A stretch of 64,000 bases of DNA from positions 26,030-90,029 of the forward strand of contig NW_017893362.1 of NCBI RefSeq assembly GCF_001540865.1. Reading direction: 5' to 3'. A program made the position numbers and the translations under genes. A model generated the notes under the pieces. It saw nothing but the letters and a program-made list of their open reading frames with translations, did no database searches and had not been told where the DNA came from. How positions within the stretch are numbered: the first letter of the stretch is position 1; every line of letters begins with the position of its first letter. Positions 1 to 12,443 of the stretch are shown piece after piece. Source of the DNA: Ananas comosus. Its lineage: Eukaryota; Streptophyta; Magnoliopsida; Poales; Bromeliaceae.

Positions 1-340
1 GCCGTTTGTTTTATAGGAATCGAATTCCGATTCCCATTCCACTCCGGAATGGGAATGGTCAAATCCATTTATGATCCAATCCGGCTTTGAATCCCGGATT
101 GGCTCATTTCAAAGTAAACTATTCAAAATCCTCTTTCACCAACACCTACCTCCTCTCCCTTCATCACTTTTTTCTTTCTTAATCAAAACCCTCTCTCAAA
201 AATTTTAAATTTTCATTCCAATTTCCATTCCAATAATGAACCAAACATTTTTGAATGATTCGTCATTCCATTTCCCATTCCAAAACAATCCAATTCCATT
301 TTCCATTCCTATTCCAATCATGAACCAAACATGCCCTTAG
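1..340. repeat. Non-autonomous inverted-repeat element (MITE-like), left end at or beyond window edge
   Basis: The stretch is built from variants of the word CCATTCC/GGAATGG and has inverted ends. The left edge reads GCCGTTTGTTTTATAGGAAT and the reverse complement of the right edge reads GGGCATGTTTGGTTCATGAT. The right end is followed by TTA, the target size used by PIF/Harbinger (Tourist) elements, whose tips often read GGGC..GTTTGGTT. No transposase is present. It lies in the last visible intron of the reductase gene. The left target duplication is outside the window, so the superfamily is a guess. Confidence 0.45.
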
Positions 341-755
341 TTGAATTTTTCCACTCAACACTTTTGCTCCATACTTAACACTTAAAAAAATTCTATCAAC
401 TTAAAGCTACAAAACTTCATGTTAGCCAAGAGGATCTGACACACATCTATATTTCAAAAAATATTATCTAAATCTTATAAAATATTTCACTAATGGACAT
501 TACTAAGAGGCCCTTTACTACAGCTCAATTTGGACTGATCCAATTCATCCTTGTTCACATAGTTCCGCACTTTTATCATGAGTAAGATGTCGTAGCTAGT
601 AACCTTCATATCTTCTATCTCTGATACTCAAATCTAGACATAGACGACAGGACGAACTCAATGCATGATCCAAGTCAATGCTGATTAGTATAGAATATAG
701 GTATACATCAGAAGTTCAGGACTGCCTTTAGTAAAATATCATTCCAATGAAATCA

Positions 756-3095
<2,340 letters not shown>

Positions 3096-3232
3096 GGATG
3101 GAGATTCAAATTGACAAAGTTAGATGGAAAAAGAAGGCGAGGAAGAGAAGGATCGATGCGACGACACTTGTCGAGGAGTGAAACGGAAAGAGGAGGAGCC
3201 AGAGCAGGCGTCTGTATGTGAGAAATATATAC
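3096..3232 (-). promoter_or_regulatory. 5' UTR and putative core promoter of MDAR
   Basis: On the minus strand a TATA-like GTATATATTT lies at 3223-3232, about 130 bp upstream of the ATG at 3095. This would place transcription start near 3195 and give a 5' UTR of roughly 100 nt. The UTR is purine/pyrimidine biased (CTTCTCTTCC-like on the coding strand). Start site inferred only from TATA spacing. Confidence 0.55.
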
Positions 3233-3950
3233 AGCGACAGGTTGGACGGCAATTGGCTGATGAAAAAGTTAAAAAAGTCAAAAAAAAAAAGAAAAGGAAA
3301 AAAAAAAGGTTCTTTTAGGAAATGAAAATGCAAAAATGCAAAAAATCAAAAAGTCCAGGTACACACGGTCGATTATGGACCGTTCGTCAGAGATGATGAA
3401 TCTTGGACCACGTCATCAAATCCGCGCTTGCCAAATTTCGTTGTGGACAGGGCACAATAGTAACACAATCCTACTTCCTGCTCGTTTTAAAGCTTAGTAA
3501 TAAGAGTGTCATTTTAGATGTTCGAATGGAACAGCAACCAAAAAAAAAATTTAAAGGATTGGAACAGCAACAAAAATTAAAGGATTTTTTTTTTTTGTGT
3601 TTAGCCTTCTAACAAATTTTTTTAACAAATAGTATCATAAAATTTACATTCATAAAATTGGTTCTCTCTTTACCACGTGAGTGCCACACGAGCGGCAAGT
3701 GAGGAGAAATATTAAGTTGAACACGGTGAGTCATTTTATCGTGTTTAGACAATATAAACGATTTACCGTGTCTAAACGGTGACGATGAATGCTTCCCCAC
3801 ACGCACCTCCTCTCTCTCTTCCCCCAACCACCCCTCCCCCTTTAGAGCCCTTTCTCTTTCTCTCTCACCCCTCTCTAGACCTCTCTTCCTCTCTCTCCAT
3901 CTCCGTTTCCCTCTCTTCCTGTCAACTACCCTTCAAAGCCAGACCTCCCC
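3233..3950. other. Gene-free spacer upstream of MDAR, A- and CT-rich
   Basis: It contains poly-A and poly-T runs near 3280-3310 and 3540-3595, an imperfect dyad around 3735-3785 (GTGTTTAGACA .. TGTCTAAAC), and a long CT-rich tract at 3800-3915. Short open frames here are low-complexity and show no recognisable protein. Probably the distal promoter of the reductase, ending where the first LTR begins. Confidence 0.6.
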
Positions 3951-4126
3951 TGTAGCACACTGAACTTTAGCAAATTGCAAGGTTCCAGTGTTAGAATAGT
4001 ATTTTTAGCTATTTATGGTATTCCTGAGGGTCGTAGACTGTGTTCCGACCTATTACTCGCGTCTTGAGGAGCGAGAGTGGGTATTTAGCACCAAAACCTC
4101 AAAACTGTAGGTTTTGGGGTGCTGGG

Positions 4127-4430
4127 TACTGGTACCAGAGAGGGGTACCGGAACCCCGTCGCGCAACCGAGAGAGGGTGCTCTCGGCTTTGAGCTCTACG
4201 TGGCAGAGTACCGGTACTGACTTGGCCGAGTACCGATACTGGCGCCTGGTACCGGTACTACATCGCGGGGGTACCAGTACACTGCAATCTGTTTCCTTGA
4301 CAAAGGCTCGTGTTTGCGCGTTCGACTGCAGGGTACGTACCGGTACTCCAGCCCGCGTACCAGTACGCAGTGCAGTTGCAGACTGCATATTTTGAGAGGT
4401 CTTTTTGGGATTGTTACACCTCTATATAAT
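4127..4430 (+). promoter_or_regulatory. LTR U3 region: cluster of GTACCGGTAC-type palindromes and TATA box
   Basis: About ten variants of the palindrome GTACCGGTAC (also GTACCAGTAC and GTACCGATAC) lie between 4127 and 4365. A TATA box CTATATAATC follows at 4421-4430. Position upstream of the TATA box marks this as U3. Binding function is inference. Confidence 0.6.
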
Positions 4431-4952
4431 CTCCCACACCCCCATGAGGGGTTCTTTTATGCTGGAACCTGAGGAGAAGAGAGGTAAACTTCTCCTCTTC
4501 CCCTCTCCTGATTTCCTCTATTTTTCTTGAGAGATTTCATGGATTAATCTCCTTTTTTTTGCTTCTTCTTCATGGGTGTTGCCACTTGAACCTTGGAGAA
4601 GCTTTGGAGTAAAGGATTAGAGCTTTGTTGAGAAAAGATCTCCAATCCTAGCACCTTCTAGCTTGGTTTGGAGCTTGAGGAGAGGTTAGTAGCTTTGATT
4701 TTCTTCCTTAGATTGTGCTTGGAGAGGATTTTTGGGATGAAAACCCAGTTTTGGAAAGTAGGGTTTTATTTTGGGTTTTCTCTTAGTAGAGCCTTAGGGG
4801 CTAAATTGATGGTTCCAATGCTTTCCTTTAGGTTGGAATTGAGGTATTCTAGCTCTCATTGGAGCTTTGGTAGAGTTCATAGCCATACAAGGTATATTTC
4901 TATCTTTCATGGGTTGGTTTTTGAGGAATTCGTGGGATGTTTGTTCGAAGCC

Positions 4953-5030
4953 TTGTGGACAACTCCGGTGGGTTTGACTTGTGGACAACTCTGGTGGGTT
5001 TGACTTGTGGACAACTCTGGTGGGTTTGAC
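4953..5030. repeat. Three tandem copies of a 26-bp unit in the LTR
   Basis: TTGTGGACAACTCYGGTGGG followed by TTTGAC starts at 4953, 4979 and 5005. The repeat ends in a partial fourth copy at 5031. Other LTRs of the family carry a single copy of this word near CGGAGTTGTCCACAAG, so this is a local expansion. Confidence 0.9.
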
Positions 5031-5713
5031 TTGTGAACCCTCTTGGAATTTTTGTTAGGAAGCTAGAAGACTTGTGGACAACTCCGTTCACGCAAACGAA
5101 GGGGTTTCGAGGGGTATCCGGTGGGTTTGACCTCACTGAAATGGGTGAACTCCTCCTATGTCATTATCATTATTGTAAAATGAAAAATCATGCATATTCA
5201 TACTAGATAGAGTATAAATTAAATTTTGAATGCCTAAGATACATATGTCATATGTCATGTTTTATAACCTCTATGTAGTTGAGAGAAAACTGTATAGTAA
5301 ACTTGCATGTGAAATGACACTCTTTACATATTGTTAGAAATCATGTTTCATTTAGTGAAATGGCAAGTTTGACATGCTCTTGGACATAGAACTTATGCTT
5401 GATATAGTGAACATTAATGTCATATACTGACACTTGACTTAGTAAATGATTAAACCTTTACATAATGACATAGAGATAGACCGTTGGGTTATTAGTACTT
5501 ATACCATGTTTTAGACATGATGACCATGGACATGAGATGGAAGATTATGCTTGCTTGCCATTGTGCTTATTCGCACATACTTGTGAGGGTCGCTCCCCAC
5601 AAGCCGGCACTCCGGAGACAGCCTACGCGACACAAGCTCGCCCGTGCGGGATTGGGTGCCGAAATGGGATGCCGTAGGGAAGGCTCATTTCTAGAGTGAG
5701 AATGTTGACTACT

Positions 5714-8163
5714 TGTAATACACTGGACCTGTGCAAATTGCGAGGTTCGAGTGTTTGATTTGGATTCCGAGCTTTTCCACACCTGGTGGAAGGTCGTAGA
5801 CTGTATTCCGACCTAAAAGTTCGAATTCTAGATTTTTGGCTAAGTCCTGAGAGTTTTTACTCTCGGGGACCGTTCCCTGGTGGGAGAGACCAGCCCCCCC
5901 GGAACAGTGTTGCGGCAGGACTTGAGGCAACCGGTCCCTGGCAGAGAGAGACCGATTCTCGAGAGCTTGTTCTGCGGGAGGGTCCTGAGAGACCGGTCCC
6001 AGCTGAGAGAGACCGGTCCCTCTAGACGAAAATTGCCCAGACCCGGGCAGTGCACAGGTTGGATTTTTGAGGGACCTAAGTGGATTTTATTACATGAGAG
6101 GGCTTATAGGCCATTTCCTCTCCCTCTCACCCTTATTTCTCTCCCTCACACTCTCTCTACACTCTCTAGAAAGAGAAGAAGAAGGAGAAGAAGAAGAAGA
6201 AGGAGTAGAAGGAGAGCAAGCTTGGAGGCCTTGGAGCATCTTCCTCTCCCTAGTTTCTCACCTTTGGTGGCTTGGAGCTTGTGGTTGGAGCTTTGTGGAG
6301 GATCAATCTTCAACCCTTGAGGATTTTGAGCTTGGTTTGGAACATCCTAGAGGTAAGTAGTTAGTTTTCTTCCTCTAGATACTAGTTTTGGAGCTTTAAA
6401 CTAGATGAACCCCTAGATTTGGATTTTAGGGTTTATTTTGGGAATTTTTGACTTGAGGGCTTTGGGACCCAATTGATGGGTTTAGAATCTTGGTTTATGT
6501 TGGATTTGAAGGACTCTAACTCCCATTTGGAGATCGAGAGAGCTTTCTTCACACTTGGTGAGTTTTTCTCCACCTTAGCTTGAGATGGTTAATGATTGTG
6601 CTTTGTATTGTTCGTAAGCCCCGTTTGACTCTTGTTCCTACATCTTTAGGGTGCTAGGAGACTAATGGGCATCTTCGTCGGAGCTTACGAAGAGTTGCAA
6701 GAGTTGTGGTGGGTTTGACTTCATGAAATCGGGGCGAAATGGCCTCTATGTATTCTATACTTGTCGTAACGTCAATTTGAATGCAAATCTATGCTAGATA
6801 GGATTTATGTGAATTTTAGAACACTTAAAATACATGTGCTATGTGTAAGATAAATTTCACTCTATATAGTAGAGCATACTGGGTAACTTTCATACATGTG
6901 AGAAGTGTTCGAGATAGCAATGGGAATCATGTCCCTTATGTTAAGTTAACTTACAATTGTGTAATTGTAAACACTGCACTATGATTGGACTTAGTGATTA
7001 AAGTGTCATAAAGGGGCACTTGACTTAGTAACTATGAAACTGCTATAATGAGACATAGTGATGCCTTTGATATCTATTACTTCCATATTTTAGACATGAT
7101 GACTTAGAGATAAGCCATTGAGATATGTGACATATTCCATGTTGTTAGACATGAGGACTTGATACTTGAGACGGATCTTACGTTACTTGCCATTGTGCTC
7201 ATTCGCACATGCTTGTGAGGGTCGCTCTCTACAAGCCGGCACTCCGGAGATAGCCATCGCGATACATATTCGCCGTGCGGGATTAAGCGCCGAAGTGGAT
7301 TGCCGTAGAAAAGGCTCATTCCTAGAGTGGAGATGTTGACTACCACGGGATCATTAGGCTCGGCATCGGCCAGACAGCCTATTGGTGGGTCTCAGGGCCA
7401 AACAGCCTTCGGGGGGGTCTCTTCATATTTGACTTTGAACATTTATCATGCCATGTGGACATTGATTAGAATAGTAAACAATGACATCTTTACTATTTAG
7501 CTTGTGGACATCTACTTTGGTACATTCATGCTAGTGTAGCCTTTTATTACTTGAGCAAAATCATGCTAAGTAGAAATATCTTGTGGTAGCAAGTATTCAT
7601 GTTTATTTACTAGTTGTACTCATCGCTTTTGTTTAGACTTATACACTGACCCCTTTTTGTAGCTTTTGGGCCTGGTGGCGCATTTTACTGAAGTCAGTAA
7701 TTGCTCACTGGGAACTATTATTCAATAGCTAGTTCTCACACCCCCTATTTCGTGGTTTTATTTCAGAGCTTTCGGCACCAGCGGAGGCACGGGATCGCGG
7801 CAAAGGAGTCGCATAGCTAGATAGCGGAGCTTGCTGTTGCTCCTAGGTGGTCACTCTCTTCTTTTTGGTTTTTGTGAGACAGAGAGTTTTGTTACCATGT
7901 ATAGAGACCACCCATGTTTTTATGTTTAGCATTTGTATTTGGGATTCTTCTTGTACTACTTCACGCTTTTATCTAGTGGACTTTCGGCTTTATGTTCATT
8001 TCTTTTATTGTAGCCTCTAAATACACTTTACTCTAATACAGCTAGATGCTCTCTTTCTTCTTGCCTTATTTATCGTTTTGTTTTAGACGCCTTGTATGTT
8101 TTAGACATATGGCGGGTCTGGGCACGCGCCGGACGGGCTTTCGCTGGGTCCCGGGGCGTGACA
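5714..8163 (+). mobile_element. Complete solo LTR (2450 bp), GGGACCGGTCCC subtype, TSD CTACT
   Basis: Starts TGTAATACACTGGACCTGTG and ends GGGTCCCGGGGCGTGACA. It is flanked by perfect 5-bp duplications CTACT at 5709-5713 and 8164-8168, which fixes both ends. No internal region, so it is a solo LTR left by recombination between the two LTRs of an inserted element. It holds the ACCGGT palindrome cluster (5868-6030), pyrimidine and GAA tracts (6115-6215), the conserved GC-rich core (7205-7430) and the stem-loop module (7705-7740). Host sequence resumes as CACGGGGCCATT-like LTR at 8169. Confidence 0.95.
5868..6030 (+). promoter_or_regulatory. ACCGGT palindrome cluster in solo LTR U3
   Basis: Repeated blocks of GAGAGACCGGTCCC and its reverse, some decayed (GACCGTTCCC, GACCAGCCCC, GACCGATTCT). 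The full form is the 12-bp palindrome GGGACCGGTCCC. The cluster is followed by the hairpin CTGCCC..GGGCAG-like segment (GCCCAGACCCGGGCAGTG at 6035) and the pyrimidine-rich tract at 6115. Likely U3 control region of this subtype. Confidence 0.6.
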
Positions 8164-8587
8164 CTACTACGGGGCCATTAGGCACGGTGCAAGGCGTATT
8201 ACACTTGTGTAGGTCCTAGTTAATTTGGATAATGACAAATAAAATATAATGTAGACATCACTACTAAGTAGTGCATACTAGTTGGACATGCTCATTCATG
8301 TTAGAATAGCTCTAATAATTATGAAACTTCATACTAAGTAGAGGTATAGTAGTTTAGTAAATCTTGTTACATGCTTATTATCCATGTTGTTATTTCAATT
8401 TCATGCTTACATACTACTTATGCCTCAATGACCTAGTGGTGTATTTCGGTGACGTCGGCGACTTACCCACTGAGAACTATTGACTAATAGTTCTTATTCC
8501 CATTTTGTTGTTGTTTTTGTTTACAGAGCCATCCACGCTAGGAGAGGCTATGAATCGCAGCAAAGGGGTCACATCTAGCTAGTCGTA
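8164..8587 (+). mobile_element. Remainder of the host LTR (continuation of 3951-5713), 3' truncated
   Basis: After the right TSD copy the host LTR continues with ACGGGGCCATTAGGCACGG. It keeps the stem-loop module (8467-8500, AGAACTATTGACTAATAGTTCT) and the GAGCCATCCACGCTAGGAG segment that corresponds to CAGAGCCTTCGGCACCGG in other copies. It stops near 8587 before the usual GGGGCGTGACA end. Confidence 0.8.
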
Positions 8588-10767
8588 GTGGGCAATTACT
8601 GACCTCAGCTCAATGCACCACTAGGCCCCAAAAGAAAAGGGTAAGTCCAAAAAGCAACAATAATAGTAAATGATTTACATTTAATGAAGTATGATTAAAA
8701 TGCTAAACTACTACGTTGCAAATACACATGATGTCAAATGTGTTGTACCTCTACTTTGTCACAATGAAGTATGTCCAAGCATGACTAATATGTCCAATGT
8801 ATGATGAATATGCTTTATCATGATAGCAAGTATACTATGATGCAATGAATAAGATTATCATGTATACTACAAGTCCCAACGCTATGCTATAAGCATGTAA
8901 AGGTAATCCAACTATTAAGTCTATCTAATAGTGATAGTCAATTTCCGGTTCAATGTCATTATTTCCAACATGTTCTAGGAACTACATATTGTAGTCCAGC
9001 TTGTGCCACTTAAGTGTCGATGGTAGCTCCAGCATTCCCACTCCAGGAATGAGTCTATCCCTCCCGACCCCGTAGGTTTCTCGATACCGCACGAGCGAAC
9101 ATAAGTCGCGTAGGCCAACTCCGGAGTGCCGGCTTGTAGGGAGCGACCCTCACAAGCATGTGCGAATGAGCACAAATGGCAAGCAAGCGAAAACATCGTC
9201 TCAAGTATCAAATCATCATGTCTCTAGCATGGTATTAGCCACTAGCATCCAACAATCTAGTTCTATGTCTCAAGGTGAAGTTCCAACTCTCACCATGCAT
9301 AGTGCCTCTTTATGACACTTAAGCATTACTATAGGTCAAGCACACCACCTATTCCATATTCCATTAGTGACCTTAACACTAGGTTCATACATGACCCGAG
9401 CTCAATGCCGCTTAATGACATTAGCCCAATTATTCTCAAGTAGTACAAGTCCCCAAGCCTCTTTATGGCTTACTAAGATTCTTTAAGTCTCGAGTAGGAA
9501 TAGCTTTAAATGCATGAAAGTAATATCCATTTTCACAATAGAAATTATGATCCCAAGTCTCAATAAGATGCCAATCATGTACAAGCCCCACTTGGTAGCT
9601 CTCTACTATATAGGGGTCCGATATTTCTTACACATAATATAGGCATGCTAAGCATCCTAAAATTCTCAATAAATACATTTATCATAGAAATCACGAATTT
9701 TTACTCTACGAAGCATAAAACATGGGGTATGAGAATTTCTCATATGCCAGGCTAAGTCAAACCCACCGAACCGTCGCGTAATCCCTCGTTTTGCCGAACG
9801 GAGTTGTCCACAAGTCTCAAAATACCCTAAAAGTAAGGAGCGAAGAGATACACAAGCATTACGAGCAACTCTAGGCCCAAACATTAACATTCTCACGAAA
9901 AGGGCAAAAACTTACCTAGGGAGTAGAAAATCTCTCTCAAGCTCTAAAAGAGAGCTAAAATCCTTCCAATCCAACCAAATGGAAGGTTCTAAGCCAATCA
10001 ATTTAGCTCAAAAGGCCCTAGAATCACAATGCTCAAAATCAACCCTAAAAATCCTATTTTAGGGTTCCATAAGGTAAAATCTACCAAAACAAGGATCAAA
10101 GGTTAGAATCAAGGTACTAACCTCTCTAGATGCCTCAAAACAAGCTCCAAATCTTCTAGGGTTGAAGATTGGTCCACCACCAAGCCCTACAAGCAAACTC
10201 CAAGCCCCCCCAAGCAAGCTCCTCCTCTTCTTCTTCTCCTCCTCCTTCTTCTTCTCTCTCTAGAAGGTGTAGGGAGAGGGTGAGAATGAGGAAATGAGGA
10301 AGGGAGAGGGTGGAATGGCTATTTAGGCCTTCCAAAGTAACAAAATCCTAGAAGGTCCCTCAAAAAAATAAAATTGCATCAGCCCGGTCTGGGCAGATTT
10401 CACCCAGAGGGATCGGTCTCTCCGTGCAAGGGACCGGTCTTTCAGGTCGAACCCAAGAAACCCACGTTCGGGAATCGGTCTCTCCCCGCACGCGACCAGT
10501 CTCTCCCCGCGTGGACGCGCTCGGGGACCGGTCTCGCCTACCAGGGCCGGTTGCCTCACCGGCTGCGCAACACTGCTCACTGGGAGACCGGTTTCTCCTA
10601 TCAGGGACCGGTCGCCGAGAGTAAAAACTCTCAGGACTCGTCCAGAACTCAGGTTTTCGAACTTTTTAGGTCGGAAAACATTCTACGACCCTCCACCAAG
10701 TGTGAAAAAGCTCGGAACACATCCAACCATTCGAACCTCGCAATTTGCAAAAGTCCAGTGTGTTACA
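8588..10767 (-). mobile_element. Minus-strand LTR, GGGACCGGTCCC subtype, 3' truncated
   Basis: Reads on the minus strand. Its 5' end is exact at 10767 (reverse complement TGTAACACACTGGACTTTTG). Moving left it shows the U3 palindrome cluster (10395-10615), GAA/CTT tracts (10215-10260), the GC-rich core (9100-9170) and ends abruptly near 8588 at GGGCAATTACTGACC, about 600 bp short of the normal TGTCACGCC terminus. It meets the plus-strand LTR there in an inverted junction. It closely resembles the LTR at 28980-30529. Confidence 0.85.
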
Positions 10768-11184
10768 AATATAATCCTAACATAGTAGTCAGAGCATAAA
10801 TACTATCCTAATAGTAAAACAACAATTACTAAAGGATCATAACAAAAATAAAACGATAAAGAGTACAACTATCTCCAAAATATACATCATGTCATAACCA
10901 AAAGATACAATCGGAATCATATGGTGGTCTCTATACAAAAATGGTCAAGTACACCTTTACAAACTAAAACAAAAAGAAAGGTGTCCACATATACGGATAT
11001 CTCCCAACAAGCTTTAGCTATACGCGACTTCCTTGCCGCGGTCCCTGGCCTCTCCTGTTGTGGAAGGCTCTGAAAACAAAAATAACAAATACATAGGGGT
11101 GAGAACTATTAAACAACAGTTTCCAGTAGGTAAGCCATCGAGAAAAGTGAATTACAGTAAACTCAAAATGTTCGTACCGTGTTC
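10768..11184 (-). mobile_element. LTR fragment (3' half) joined to a truncated gag
   Basis: Minus-strand LTR sequence with the segment GAGCCTTCCACAACAGGAG (near 11048-11073) and a degenerate stem-loop module (11095-11132). To the left it is cut by the LTR at 8588-10767. To the right it runs directly into gag with no PBS or polypurine tract, so it is probably the remaining 3' LTR of the element at 11185-15029 after a large internal deletion. Confidence 0.65.
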
Positions 11185-12102
11185 TAAAACTCCCAGTAGG
11201 TTAGAGGATTGCACGAACCGGAAGATCGACGGTCGCAACCCTCGCTCGAAGATGCGGGCCTTGTCCTCGTCGTCCCGCACGACGAAAGACACGCAATGAA
11301 GTAGCCAAGAAAACTCCCTCTCGTACTCGGCAACGGTCCGCTCGCCCTAGCGCAAGTTGCGCAAATCCTGCTCCATCTTCCTCTTGACGCTGGTCGGGAA
11401 GTAGTGGGCCAGTAGAAGCTCCTTGAACCTCTTCCAAGTAATAGCGGCCAAGTTGGTGCTGGGGTTCTCCTGAAGATCCAACCACTAGCGATAGGCCTTG
11501 CCGTCCAGGTGGTGAGTGGCGAGCAAAACTCGATCTCTCTCCTCCACGAAGGTATCGCGAAAGAGCTTCCCCATATGCATCAACCACTTTTCCATGATCC
11601 AGTGGTCGACCTTCTCGTCGTCGAAGATCCGGGGACTGCACCTCCTGAACTCGTTGAGGCGCTCCATGAGTCGGTCCCGCTCAGCTCCCTCAACCAACAC
11701 GGGAAAAACAGCTCCAATCGGGGGTGCCCGAACAGGTGGCGCCGCCAAAGCCTCCTCCTGAGGCGCGGCTACGGGCGCTGCTCGCGAAGAACTGGGCACA
11801 GGGGATGGCACTCTCGGCGCGATGTCCACAACAGATGCTGGCGGTGTAGGGGCCTGGGCCCTGGAAGCTGACGCCTGCTGCAGAAGAAGATCCTCCAGGC
11901 GCTTCATCCGCGCCTCCTGTCGGCGCGCCGCATCGGCCTGCTGTTGGGCCGCCGCCGCCTGCTGAGCCACGAGATCAGTAAGAGTAGCGAGCCGGCTGCT
12001 CAACTCACGGACCTCGCTGGACTCGGAGGTAGCGGAGGTCTCGACCTCCTCCAAGTTTGCCGCATTGTCCGCCCCGGCAGATTGAGAGCGTGTAATCGGC
12101 AT
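11185..12102 (-). pseudogene. gag: gag of a Tekay/Del-type Ty3/gypsy element, decayed and 3' truncated
   Basis: Capsid-like structural protein of an LTR retrotransposon. ATG at 12102 (MPITRSQSAGADNAANLEEV), then a Gln/Ala-rich coiled-coil-like stretch, a Pro/Ala-rich linker, and the retrotransposon gag core with KVDHWIMEKWLMHM and HYFPTSVKRKMEQDLRNLR. Two in-frame stops lie in the core: TAG replaces the first Trp of the family WWLDL motif near 11487, and TAG replaces Gln before GERTVAEYEREF near 11350. Homology ends at about 11185, just after FVQSSNL, before the zinc knuckle. Protease, RT and integrase are absent. The same gag exists in better shape at 34896 and 61100-62040. Confidence 0.85.
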
Positions 12103-12422
12103 GTCACTACAACATCATAAAAGCGTAAGTTAGTAAAAACCCACGCTATCGCATCCCCGCTCAAAAGACAATACCCAAATCATGCGAAAGTAAGGAAGTG
12201 TTCTTCACCACTAACTCCCGATGTTACATTGTCGGCTGCCAACGTAACCCTCCGGGAAGTTAGAAGCTATACACTTCAATTTAACTCCACTTTCTAGAGT
12301 TATCAAAGATACCCAATCAAGATACTTTCGCTTGCAAGTCGTATAGACCTCGTCTCTCATGAGCCTATTTCCTATAGTCCAACCAGCCTAAGGTTTGCTA
12401 GGTCCCCTAAGACTCAACCCTA

Positions 12423-12437
12423 GGCTCTGATACCAAA
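12423..12437 (-). promoter_or_regulatory. Primer binding site, tRNA-iMet
   Basis: Reverse complement TTTGGTATCAGAGCC, the standard plant Ty3/gypsy PBS for initiator tRNA-Met. It lies 6 bp inside the LTR end at 12444. The 320-bp leader between it and the gag ATG (12103-12422) has no gene. Confidence 0.92.
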
Positions 12438-12443
12438 TTAATC

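Larger units (their letters stand above)
3951..5713 (+). mobile_element. Ty3/gypsy LTR, TACCGGTAC subtype, 5' part (host of the LTR at 5714)
   Basis: The LTR starts TGTAGCACACTGAACTTTAGC, a variant of the start TGTAACACACTGGACCT shared by most LTRs here, and carries the same GGTCGTAGACTGTGTTCCGACC motif 80 bp in. It runs through a palindrome array, a TATATAAT box at 4423, a (GAA)-poor leader and the conserved GC-rich core (GTGAGGGTCGCTCCCCACAAG near 5584). It is interrupted at 5713 by a solo LTR and resumes at 8169. Its own 3' end is missing, because the sequence switches strand at 8588. Left target site would be TCCCC (3946-3950); no matching right copy was found. Confidence 0.85.

Noticed and set aside
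3725..3790. Imperfect dyad GTGTTTAGACA .. TGTCTAAAC considered as a MITE
   Set aside because: Too short, no target duplication, no second copy seen in the window.
4053..4395. Overlapping open frames of 93-111 residues rich in TGT/VPV/RYR
   Set aside because: They are translations of the GTACCGGTAC palindrome cluster; both strands look alike because the motif is self-complementary.
5725..5760. GAGGTTCGAGTGTTTGA considered as a polymerase III B box or tRNA-derived SINE
   Set aside because: No matching A box, no cloverleaf and no A-rich tail; it is simply the LTR 5' tip found in every copy.
5840..6320. Open frames across the ACCGGT palindromes and GAA tract
   Set aside because: Low-complexity LTR U3/R sequence; stop-free only because of repeats.
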